DNA of 8,173 nt from Cytophagaceae bacterium (GTDB taxonomy: Bacteria > Bacteroidota > Bacteroidia > Cytophagales > Spirosomataceae): NCBI GenBank assembly GCA_947459055.1, contig CANHCG010000063.1, positions 1-8,173 on the forward strand, written 5' to 3'. The notes beneath the pieces are model-generated. The model was not told the DNA's origin. It made no database searches and was given only the letters and a program-made list of their open reading frames with translations. Positions 1 through 6,536 of this stretch are shown piece by piece. Both the position numbers and the translations under genes were made by a program. Position 1 is the stretch's first letter. Every line of letters begins with the position of its first letter.

Positions 1-216
1 ATCATCGGTCAGGTCTAAACCTAACGTGATCATGATTTCTTTAAAATGAGCTTCGATCTTCTTTATTTTTTCTTCATCAGAAAGAACAAAAGCATCCTCC
101 CTCATCGGTGTTTCGATCGAGGTGGCTACGTGATTATCACCAATTTCTTCATCGGTCAACAAGAAACGGTCGGTATCAATAAGCAGGGAATTCAACGAAA
201 TTTCTTTCTGTTTCAT
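1..216 (-). CDS. folE: GTP cyclohydrolase I, N-terminal part (cut by window edge)
   Basis: Only the first 72 codons are present; the rest lies beyond base 1. GTP cyclohydrolase I converts GTP to 7,8-dihydroneopterin triphosphate in the cytoplasm, the first step of folate and pterin synthesis. The visible part matches the N-terminal region of bacteroidotal FolE: a short variable lead, then an IETPMREDAF stretch (residues 34-43), a DEEKIKKIEAHF helix (48-59), and IMITLGLDLTDD (61-72), which normally precedes the GTPKRVAKM segment. The zinc and GTP-binding residues are not in the window. The ATG at 216-214 is favoured because in-frame stops lie within about 30 bases upstream. The start lies inside the 3' end of the PTPS-like gene, with a 41-base overlap in another frame, so the two are surely one transcript. 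The assignment rests on recognised sequence without a search, but the match is distinctive. Confidence 0.88.
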   Translation of the reverse strand, partial: MKQKEISLNSLLIDTDRFLLTDEEIGDNHVATSIETPMREDAFVLSDEEKIKKIEAHFKEIMITLGLDLTDD

Positions 217-598
217 ATAATTTTATTTTTAATTCTAATTCAGCGGCAATTTTAGGTCTCAATTTTTGATAAATCACCACAGCTATATTTTCAGCCGAAG
301 GATTTAACTCAGCAAACTCAGGTACATCTAAATTTAAATTCTTATGATCGAATTTTTTTAAAACTTCCTCCTGCGCTAGCGTCGATAATTCTTTCATATC
401 GATAACATAACCCGTTTCCGGATTAATTGTTCCAATAATTTGAATGATTAACTCATAATTATGTCCATGGTAGTTGGCATTATTACATAAACCAAACACC
501 TCTTTATTCTTTTCCGCGCTCCAAGAAGGATTATGCAAGCGATGGGCTGCATTAAAATGTTCTTTACGAAAAACGCTTACTTTCTGTGAGTCCATCAT
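176..598 (-). CDS. 6-pyruvoyl-tetrahydropterin synthase / 6-carboxytetrahydropterin synthase family
   Basis: This is a 140-residue T-fold enzyme acting on 7,8-dihydroneopterin triphosphate, the product of the overlapping folE. Visible residues are the likely zinc ligands H19 (HFNAAH) and H44/H46 (HGH), the probable catalytic C38, the DHKNL segment (84-88) and the pterin-anchoring glutamate of YETE (128-131). The spacing C-x5-HGH (CNNANYHGHNY) and the surrounding FG-CNN, DHKNL-DVP and YET blocks resemble the animal PTPS pattern, not the C-x3-HGH of E. coli QueD. The product could therefore be 6-pyruvoyl-tetrahydropterin, or 6-carboxy-tetrahydropterin for queuosine; the sequence alone does not settle it. 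The reading frame extends to a TTG at 610. I prefer the ATG at 598 (or the adjacent ATG at 595), because the family homology starts just after it and a possible -7 element lies at 615-622. It is divergent from the GH109 gene. Confidence 0.9.
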   Translation of the reverse strand: MMDSQKVSVFRKEHFNAAHRLHNPSWSAEKNKEVFGLCNNANYHGHNYELIIQIIGTINPETGYVIDMKELSTLAQEEVLKKFDHKNLNLDVPEFAELNPSAENIAVVIYQKLRPKIAAELELKIKLYETERNFVEFPAY

Positions 599-614
599 TT
601 TTTTTTCCAAGGTG

Positions 615-622
615 TAAATTTA
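615..622 (-). promoter_or_regulatory. Possible -7 element for the PTPS-folE unit
   Basis: On the minus strand this reads TAAATTTA, seven of eight positions of the Bacteroidota TAnnTTTG consensus. A TTG lies 22 bases upstream (complement of 645-647), at the long end of usual spacing. Transcription would start near 608, about 10 bases before the ATG at 598. The site lies within a perfect 10-base palindrome, GTAAATTTAC (614-623), so the same motif reads on the plus strand. The region is very AT-rich, so a chance match is quite possible. Confidence 0.3.
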
Positions 623-677
623 CTGTACTATTTTAATTAAATTTCAATTTCAATCCTCTTAAACTAATTTAACTTAC

Positions 678-2030
678 ATGAAACGAAGGAAATTTATCTC
701 CGATTCCTTACTATATACCTCCAGCACCGCGTTATTTCCCACGATTTTGACAGGATTACCAGTAGAACAAACGAAAGTACGTTTAGGTTTCATTGGCGTT
801 GGGCTTCGCGGTCAAAATCATCTAGAAATGGCCATGTATCGACCGGATGTCGAAATCGTCGCCATCTGTGATGTAGATCCCAAGGCCATTCAAATTGCCC
901 AAAAAATGATTACTGACAAAGGCCGAAAAGCCGCAGTAGCCTATCAAAAAGGAGATCATGATTTTGAAAATTTAGTCAAACGAAGTGATATCGATGGAGT
1001 TGTCATCGCCACGCCATGGGAATGGCATGTGCCCATGGCTCTTGAATCTATGAAACAAGGTAAATATACTGCAGTGGAAGTTTCAGCCACGGTGACACTC
1101 AAGGAGTCATGGGATTTGGTGAATATGTTCGAAAAAACAGGTTCACATTGCATGATTTTGGAAAATGTCTGTTACCGTCGGGATGTGCTGGCTGCCTTGA
1201 ATTTGGTGCGTCAAGGGATGTTTGGTACCCTGAATCACGTTCAATGTGGCTACCAACATGACCTCCGAGAAGTTAAATTTAATAATGGTAAACAAGCCTA
1301 TGGGGGCGGTGTGGAATTTGGAGAAAAGGGTTTTTCTGAGGCGAAATGGCGTACTCAGCATTCCATTGACCGAAATGGTGACCTTTATCCTACCCATGGT
1401 CTGGGGCCAGTAGCGGAGATGTTGAACATCAATCGAGGCAATCAATTCCTGTATTTAACCTCGATGGCAACGCAATCGATGGGATTACATAATTACATTG
1501 TTGAAAAAGGTGGAAAAGATCATCCAAATGCCAAAGTTAATTTTGCCTGCGGCGATATCGTAACCACCTTAATTAAATGCGCAAACGGTGAAACTATCAT
1601 GATTTCCCATGATACAAACTCTCCTCGCCCCTATTCCTTAGGCTTCCGCGTGCAAGGTACCAAAGGCCTTTGGATGGATGATAACAAATCAATTTACTTA
1701 GAAGGAATTTCACCTAAAGCCCATCGCTGGGAAGATTTTAAGCCTTATCAAGATAAATATGATCACCCTTTATGGAAAACGCATGCAGTGGATGCCGAGA
1801 ATGCAGGACACGGAGGGATAGATTATTTTGTGTTAAGGGCCTTTATTGAATCCATTAAGAATAAAGTGGCACCGCCGATGGACGTCTATGATGCCGCCGC
1901 CTGGTCAGCTATTTCCCCGCTTTCTGAAGAATCTATAAAAAATAATTCCGCTTCGGTGGCCATTCCGGATTTTACTCGTGGAAAATGGAAAACGAACCAA
2001 CCAATCTTTGCTTTAACCGATAACTATTAA
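678..2030 (+). CDS. GH109-type NAD-dependent glycosidase (alpha-N-acetylgalactosaminidase family), Tat-exported
   Basis: This 450-residue protein has a Gfo/Idh/MocA fold and full-length resemblance to GH109 enzymes such as the Elizabethkingia alpha-N-acetylgalactosaminidase. Those use tightly bound NAD in a redox-assisted cleavage of the glycosidic bond. The N-terminus MKRRKFISDS has the twin-arginine pattern followed by a hydrophobic stretch, so export of the folded, cofactor-loaded protein through Tat is likely. The Rossmann glycine motif is GVGLRG (40-45). Family blocks follow in order: PWEWH (113-117), ENVCYRRD (162-169), GVEFGEKGFSEAKWRT (211-226), YPTHG (237-241, containing the Tyr and His expected in the active site), HDTNSPRPY (311-319), AGHGG (376-380) and DFTRGKWK (431-438). 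Length and C-terminus are complete. The MFS gene starts 8 bases downstream, which indicates an operon for glycan cleavage and sugar uptake. Activity on N-acetylgalactosamine is inferred from the family; a plain sugar oxidoreductase is the alternative. Confidence 0.88.
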   Translation: MKRRKFISDSLLYTSSTALFPTILTGLPVEQTKVRLGFIGVGLRGQNHLEMAMYRPDVEIVAICDVDPKAIQIAQKMITDKGRKAAVAYQKGDHDFENLVKRSDIDGVVIATPWEWHVPMALESMKQGKYTAVEVSATVTLKESWDLVNMFEKTGSHCMILENVCYRRDVLAALNLVRQGMFGTLNHVQCGYQHDLREVKFNNGKQAYGGGVEFGEKGFSEAKWRTQHSIDRNGDLYPTHGLGPVAEMLNINRGNQFLYLTSMATQSMGLHNYIVEKGGKDHPNAKVNFACGDIVTTLIKCANGETIMISHDTNSPRPYSLGFRVQGTKGLWMDDNKSIYLEGISPKAHRWEDFKPYQDKYDHPLWKTHAVDAENAGHGGIDYFVLRAFIESIKNKVAPPMDVYDAAAWSAISPLSEESIKNNSASVAIPDFTRGKWKTNQPIFALTDNY

Positions 2031-2038
2031 AAAACCTC

Positions 2039-3244
2039 ATGACAACGACCTCAAAAAATTCAAATGGCCCCTTATTAATCATTGGCGTATTATTTTTCGT
2101 CTTTGGATTTGTTACCTGGGTAAATTCCGTATTAATCGCATTTTTTAAAGATGCATTTAACCTAAATAATTTCCAATCGCTTCTTGTTACCTCCGCTTTT
2201 TTTATCTCTTATTTCGTGATGGCGATTCCGTCATCTTGGGTTTTATCCAAAACAGGATTTAAAAATGGGATGTCCTTTGGTTTGTTGACCATGGCAGTAG
2301 GTACGCTTTTATTCGTACCTGCCGCAAATATGGCTAATTACCCCTTATTTCTGTTGGGATTATTCATCATTGGAACCGGTTTGGCACTGCTTCAAACCGC
2401 CTCTAATCCGTATGTAACAATCCTTGGGCCTCGCGAAAGCGCAGCGACACGAATTTCATTTATGGGGATTTGCAATAAAGTGGCGGGTATTTTAAGCCAA
2501 TTTATTTTTGGGGGTTTACTTTTATCCGGCGCTGCTGGTACAACCCAGGATTTGACTATCGTGATTTCTCCTTATTCGATCATGACAGCGGTGTTAATTG
2601 CTTTAGCGCTTTTAGTTCGCTTTTCGAGTCTTCCAGAAGTCGAAGCCGAAGAAGAAGATGAGGCGAACGCGGTGGCTGAGAAATCTAGTGTTTGGGCTTA
2701 TCCAAATCTAGTACTGGGCCTAGTAGCCTTCTTTTTGTACGTAGGCGTCGAAGTGATGGCGGGTGATACGATCATCAATTATGGAACTTCAAAAGGCATT
2801 AGCATGGATGTGGCTAAGATTTTTACGACCTATACCTTGTATGGGATGTTGGCCGGTTACATCGTCGGAATTCTATTTATTCCAAAATACTTGAGCCAAC
2901 AAAAAGCCCTCAACTACTCCGCCATTCTAGGACTTGTTTTTTCAGTAGGTACAGTAGCACTAGATGGCTATATGTCAGTAATGTGTTTAGCGCTTTTGGG
3001 TATTGCAAACGCTCTAATGTGGCCAGCATTATGGCCTTTAGCGATTCAAGGCCTGGGTAAATTCACAAAGATCGGTTCGGCATTAATTATTATGATGATT
3101 GCGGGAGGGGCCTTAGTTCCTTTATTATATGGAAAAATAGCAGATTCCATGGGTGATACGCAGACGGCCTATGCGATCATGATTCCATGTTATCTATTTA
3201 TTTTGTATTACGCAACAATCGGCCATAAAAAGAGTTCTTGGTAA
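2039..3244 (+). CDS. MFS sugar transporter, FucP/GluP (glucose/galactose-type) family
   Basis: This 401-residue inner-membrane protein is hydrophobic nearly throughout, with the length and twelve-helix organisation expected of a major facilitator. An acidic cytoplasmic loop (about 199-215, EVEAEEEDEAN) separates the two halves. Signature blocks match bacteroidotal FucP/GluP/NagP-like sugar:proton symporters: FFVFGFVTWVN (19-29), NLNNFQSLLV (41-50), KTGFKNGM (71-78), GLALLQTASNPYVTILGP (114-131), MGICNKVAG (142-150), FLYVGVEVMAGDTIINYG (232-249) and NALMWPALWPLAI (324-336). It lies 8 bases behind the GH109 gene, so it is probably co-transcribed and imports the monosaccharide released by that enzyme. 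Members of this family carry glucose, galactose, fucose or N-acetylglucosamine, and the substrate here cannot be read from sequence. The start is an ATG with no obvious Shine-Dalgarno, as is usual in this phylum. Confidence 0.9.
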   Translation: MTTTSKNSNGPLLIIGVLFFVFGFVTWVNSVLIAFFKDAFNLNNFQSLLVTSAFFISYFVMAIPSSWVLSKTGFKNGMSFGLLTMAVGTLLFVPAANMANYPLFLLGLFIIGTGLALLQTASNPYVTILGPRESAATRISFMGICNKVAGILSQFIFGGLLLSGAAGTTQDLTIVISPYSIMTAVLIALALLVRFSSLPEVEAEEEDEANAVAEKSSVWAYPNLVLGLVAFFLYVGVEVMAGDTIINYGTSKGISMDVAKIFTTYTLYGMLAGYIVGILFIPKYLSQQKALNYSAILGLVFSVGTVALDGYMSVMCLALLGIANALMWPALWPLAIQGLGKFTKIGSALIIMMIAGGALVPLLYGKIADSMGDTQTAYAIMIPCYLFILYYATIGHKKSSW

Positions 3245-3245
3245 T

Positions 3246-3271
3246 AGCATCTAATGAGATAATGCTTTTTT
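3246..3271 (+). terminator. Weak hairpin with T run after the sugar transporter gene
   Basis: AGCAT (3246-3250) is complementary to ATGCT (3262-3266). CT/AG pairing inside could extend the stem around an AATG loop, with a bulge. Six T residues follow (3266-3271). The stem is short and AT-rich, so termination would be partial at best. The position, just after the transporter stop and just before the ispG promoter candidate, supports a boundary role. Confidence 0.4.
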
Positions 3272-3272
3272 G

Positions 3273-3280
3273 TACCTTTG
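3273..3280 (+). promoter_or_regulatory. -7 element (TACCTTTG) for ispG
   Basis: TACCTTTG matches the Bacteroidota TAnnTTTG -7 consensus at every fixed position. No convincing TTG is present at the usual -33 distance; the nearest is at 3238-3240, about 32 bases upstream. Transcription would begin near 3286-3288, leaving a leader of about ten bases before the ATG at 3296. This placement argues against using the in-frame TTG at 3278, which lies inside the element. Confidence 0.5.
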
Positions 3281-3295
3281 CCTCAAATTATTTGT

Positions 3296-5317
3296 ATGTC
3301 CTCAATTAGCGCGAATGCCCATTTAATTACTGATGGCAATATCTATTGTCCGTCTCTAGTGGCTTATAAACGCCGTGAAACGATTCCCGTGCAAATCGGT
3401 GATTTGTGGATGGGCTCGGATTTCCCGATTCGCGTTCAATCCATGACAACGGTGGATACAATGGATACGCAAGGTTCCATTGATCAATCCATTCGCATGA
3501 TTGATGCCGGCTGTGAAATTGTCCGAATTACGGCCCCTTCCGTTAAAGAAGCACAGAATTTAGAAAATATTCGTAAGGGATTACGTGCCAAAGGCTACAC
3601 GACACCTATCGTAGCCGATATTCATTTTACCCCCAATGCAGCCGAATTAGCTGCTCGAATCGTAGAAAAGGTTCGAATCAATCCGGGTAATTATGCCGAC
3701 AAAAAACGTTTTGAGACGATTGAATACACAGATGCAACGTATCAAAATGAATTAGAGCGAATTCGAGATAAATTTTTGCCATTAGTGAAAATTTGTAAGG
3801 AATACGGTACAGCCATGCGGATTGGAACGAACCATGGTTCTCTTTCTGACCGTATTTTAAGTCGATATGGAGATACTCCCCTCGGCATGGTGGAATCGGC
3901 GCTCGAGTTTTTACGTATCTGCGAAGATGAAAATTACGGAAACATCGTACTATCGATGAAGTCCTCCAATACGCAAGTGATGGTAGAGGCTTATCGCCTG
4001 CTAAGTAAAAAATTAGCTGATGGTGGGTTTAAAGCTTATCCACTTCATTTAGGTGTAACGGAAGCCGGTGAAGGCGAAGATGGACGTATTAAATCAGCAG
4101 TAGGTATCGGGACCTTGTTGGAAGATGGTTTAGGAGATACGATTCGGGTTTCATTGACCGAAGACCCTGAATTTGAGATTCCGGTGGCGCAAGAAATGCT
4201 TCGTCGATTGCAAAATCGAGCAGCCCTAGCTGATCCGATTATGGCGTTCCCAGTAACAAATCCTGTCTTTCATTCCCCTATAAATCCATTCGCGCACACT
4301 CGTCGTTCGACGCAAGAAGTGGCCAATTTTGGTGGGAATCAAGTCCCTCGAGTTATTGCGGATTTTTCTCAGCGGTCAAATATTCAAATGGATGATTTAA
4401 AGTCCATAGGGCATTTTTATCTGCCAGAACCCGATAAATGGGCCATGAATGACCTAGGGGCAGATTATATATTTACAGGCGAACAGGTTATTGATTTTAT
4501 GTTACCTAATGGCCTTCGACAAATTCAAAATGCTTCGTTGTGGCAAGAAAATCGTAGGCCAACTACCTATCCCATGTTTACCTGGGAATCTTGGCTTAAA
4601 GCAACATTCCTTCACCCCGAAATGAATTTCTTGTCCATTCAAGCGGACGATTTAATTGATCAACCAGAGCAAATAAAAGCGATTCAAACACATAATAATG
4701 TTGTATTGATACTTACAAGTCGTAATGCACATCAAATGGCCGCTTTACGTCGTGGATTTTTCGAATTGGTTCAAAATAAGGTGTTGGCCCCAGTGATTAT
4801 TCATCTTAGCTACGATCAAATCACCGAGAGTGCTTTGCAAATCTATGCCCCTGCCGATGGAGGTGCCTTGTTCATTGATGGTTTTGGGGATGGATTAATG
4901 ATTTCTACCCCATTTGAAAAAAATCGAGAAGGAATTTGTAATAGTACCAATTTCGGGACCTTACAAGCTAGTCGGGTTCGAATTTCGAAAACAGAATACA
5001 TCTCTTGTCCTTCGTGTGGTCGGACCTTGTTTGATTTGCAGGAAACAACCGCTCGAATTCGGAAAGAAACAGACCATTTGAAAGGCATCAAAATCGGTAT
5101 CATGGGCTGTATCGTAAATGGACCAGGTGAGATGGCAGATGCGGATTATGGCTATGTGGGGATAGGAAAAGATAAAATCGCTTTGTATAAAGGCCAGGAA
5201 GTTGTTAAGAAATCAGTGCCAGCGGATGCTGCGGTGCACGAATTAATTCAATTAATAAAAGATCACGGTGACTGGAAAGAAGCACCTACAACCCAACAAA
5301 CGCATGAGCAGAATTAA
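3296..5317 (+). CDS. ispG: 4-hydroxy-3-methylbut-2-en-1-yl diphosphate synthase, three-domain type
   Basis: IspG (GcpE) is a cytoplasmic [4Fe-4S] enzyme that reductively converts methylerythritol cyclodiphosphate to HMBPP, the penultimate MEP-pathway step. The protein has 673 residues; the compact bacterial form such as E. coli's has about 370. The N-terminal TIM barrel (about 30-300) carries PIRVQSMTT, KVRINPGN, RIGTNHGSLSDR and LHLGVTEAGEGEDGRIKSA. An insert domain (about 305-560), the A* domain of the Bacteroidota, Chlamydia and plant form, follows. The C-terminal cluster domain has CPSCG (C571, C574) and GCIVNGPGE (C605, E612), which supply the three cysteine ligands and the glutamate. 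ATG 3296 is chosen because the in-frame TTG at 3278 overlaps the -7 element. A small membrane-protein gene overlaps its last 14 bases. The sugar unit upstream is probably a separate transcript, given the hairpin and promoter between them. Confidence 0.96.
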   Translation: MSSISANAHLITDGNIYCPSLVAYKRRETIPVQIGDLWMGSDFPIRVQSMTTVDTMDTQGSIDQSIRMIDAGCEIVRITAPSVKEAQNLENIRKGLRAKGYTTPIVADIHFTPNAAELAARIVEKVRINPGNYADKKRFETIEYTDATYQNELERIRDKFLPLVKICKEYGTAMRIGTNHGSLSDRILSRYGDTPLGMVESALEFLRICEDENYGNIVLSMKSSNTQVMVEAYRLLSKKLADGGFKAYPLHLGVTEAGEGEDGRIKSAVGIGTLLEDGLGDTIRVSLTEDPEFEIPVAQEMLRRLQNRAALADPIMAFPVTNPVFHSPINPFAHTRRSTQEVANFGGNQVPRVIADFSQRSNIQMDDLKSIGHFYLPEPDKWAMNDLGADYIFTGEQVIDFMLPNGLRQIQNASLWQENRRPTTYPMFTWESWLKATFLHPEMNFLSIQADDLIDQPEQIKAIQTHNNVVLILTSRNAHQMAALRRGFFELVQNKVLAPVIIHLSYDQITESALQIYAPADGGALFIDGFGDGLMISTPFEKNREGICNSTNFGTLQASRVRISKTEYISCPSCGRTLFDLQETTARIRKETDHLKGIKIGIMGCIVNGPGEMADADYGYVGIGKDKIALYKGQEVVKKSVPADAAVHELIQLIKDHGDWKEAPTTQQTHEQN

Positions 5318-5492
5318 AGACCAATTTAAAGTAGGTGAAGTTTTTACTTATTTTGTTCGAGTTTTTCAAAAACCAAAACCCGGTGCACCCACGAACTTTA
5401 ATATTCGTACTATGCACACAATTAATAAAATATCGATTGTGATGTTTTTGTTTTGTGTCTTAGTGATGATTTATCGGGCTTTTACTCGTTAA
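5304..5492 (+). CDS. Small single-span membrane protein, DUF6728-like
   Basis: This 62-residue protein has a soluble, basic N-terminal part (MSRIKDQFKVGEVFTYFVRVFQ), then a proline-rich KPKPGAP linker (23-29). A conserved-looking NFNIRTMHTINK segment (31-42) comes next, and one membrane helix at about 43-58 ends in RAFTR. I recall similar proteins in many Bacteroidota, probably the set named DUF6728, but I cannot verify that name here; the function is unknown. The ATG at 5304 lies inside ispG in another frame (14-base overlap), which suggests translational coupling to IspG. A longer frame from 5268 would run deep into ispG and is unlikely. Its stop overlaps the stop of the convergent thioredoxin-fold gene. 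The recognisable segment and coupled position make a real gene likely. Confidence 0.8.
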   Translation: MSRIKDQFKVGEVFTYFVRVFQKPKPGAPTNFNIRTMHTINKISIVMFLFCVLVMIYRAFTR

Positions 5493-6532
5493 TTCATTCC
5501 GAATTTACACCAATTTACCTGCGCATATTTCAAAGCCTTTTTATCCTTCGTTTTGCCTTTCACAAAATCACAGAGGAATTGATATTCTTTGGGTCCAGGC
5601 GCATTCGGAAGTACATCCAATAGGTTTTGAATTACCTTAAGCGCCTCCGTTGATTTTTTAATTTTAAATAAATAAGTGGCTTCTACCATCCAAGTTCGAC
5701 GGACAATCGAATTAGCATCAATCCCTGCCTTTTTCATCTGATCTTTAATTTTGGCAATTCCAGCCGCATTTAATTGATTGGCTTGTGAACTTGTCATGAC
5801 GATTTGAAATACATTTTCGTAAATCATGCGTACCAAACTTGGATCAAAAGCCCGACTGTAAGCCGGAATGTGATTTACATAATAATCGAAAAGCACGTTA
5901 TCATGATTCATCATGACAGTTTGTAAAACATTAAGCGTACTTTGAGTGAAATAAGCGTTTGTCGGGAGTACTTTGGCAAATTCGTTAATTACCTTGATGT
6001 TCGTCGCCGTGTCTCCCATAATCCTTGCATATTGGGCATAATTCAACAGAAAAGCAGGATTTCGCTCTCCAGATTTAAATTTTGTGGCAAAATTTTGTGC
6101 AAATTCAGCAGGATTAGAGGCTTTTTGACCGATTGAATTCACATTTATGACCGAATTTTCTTTTTCACCAAATGATTTAGCCTGAACGACCTTCATGGTT
6201 TTGGGATCAAAAAATAAGAAAGTGGGTGTTGCATTTATGTTGATTTTCATGCGTTTCAATAAATTGAAATTTTCCGGATTATTCATGTCCAGTTGAAAAT
6301 TAACGAATTGACTGTTATAGAGCGCACCTACTTGCGGTTGGGCAAATGTCCCCTTAAATGCCATACACACATGACAATCAGGCGCATAGGCTTCGACAAA
6401 AAGAATTTTATTTTGTTGTTTTGCCGTGGCTATGGCCACATTGAAATTGGTCGTTTTAATAAATTGTATTCCTTTTTGAGCCAAAGCTGAAAAAGAAAAA
6501 AACAGTAAAAATGCGATATATCCGGCTTTCAT
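5489..6532 (-). CDS. Secreted thioredoxin-fold protein with CHVC motif and a long C-terminal region
   Basis: The 347-residue precursor has a clear signal peptide: MKAGYIAFLLFFSFSALA, with likely cleavage after A18. A thioredoxin-like domain (about 20-125) follows, with FVEAYAPDCHVC placing a CxxC at C53-C56 and the cis-proline loop ATPTF (101-105, P103). These are the residues expected of a periplasmic thiol-disulfide protein of the thioredoxin_7/DsbD-C type. The remaining 220 residues are mostly helical in appearance and include two isolated cysteines (C321, C342). I do not recognise a domain there. It starts 4 bases after the gldC stop, so the two are one transcript, but the partner substrate is unknown. 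With CHVC in place of CGPC the redox potential could differ, and both reductase and isomerase roles are possible. The stop codon overlaps that of the opposing small membrane-protein gene. Confidence 0.82.
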   Translation of the reverse strand: MKAGYIAFLLFFSFSALAQKGIQFIKTTNFNVAIATAKQQNKILFVEAYAPDCHVCMAFKGTFAQPQVGALYNSQFVNFQLDMNNPENFNLLKRMKININATPTFLFFDPKTMKVVQAKSFGEKENSVINVNSIGQKASNPAEFAQNFATKFKSGERNPAFLLNYAQYARIMGDTATNIKVINEFAKVLPTNAYFTQSTLNVLQTVMMNHDNVLFDYYVNHIPAYSRAFDPSLVRMIYENVFQIVMTSSQANQLNAAGIAKIKDQMKKAGIDANSIVRRTWMVEATYLFKIKKSTEALKVIQNLLDVLPNAPGPKEYQFLCDFVKGKTKDKKALKYAQVNWCKFGMN

Positions 6533-6536
6533 AGCT

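Noticed and set aside
46..255. Plus-strand open frame opposite folE and the PTPS gene
   Set aside because: It is antisense to two recognisable genes, and its product is low-complexity and matches no family I know.
599..610. TTG-initiated extension of the PTPS-like protein
   Set aside because: ATG codons at 598 and 595 directly precede the conserved sequence, and a possible promoter lies just upstream of the TTG.
956..1445. Two minus-strand open frames inside the GH109 gene
   Set aside because: They are shadows of a full-length, conserved plus-strand gene, with no promoter or family resemblance.
3278..3295. TTG-initiated extension of IspG by six residues
   Set aside because: The TTG lies inside a perfect -7 promoter element, and the ATG at 3296 fits the family.
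4843..5103. Minus-strand open frame inside ispG
   Set aside because: It lies opposite the essential cluster domain of IspG and has no recognisable sequence of its own.
3296..5317. IspG length read as a gene fusion
   Set aside because: The extra middle domain is the known insert of the three-domain IspG form in Bacteroidota, Chlamydia and plants, so it is expected here.
5942..6490. Plus-strand open frames opposite the thioredoxin-fold gene
   Set aside because: The opposite strand encodes a protein with a signal peptide, CxxC and cis-proline motifs; these frames are by-products.
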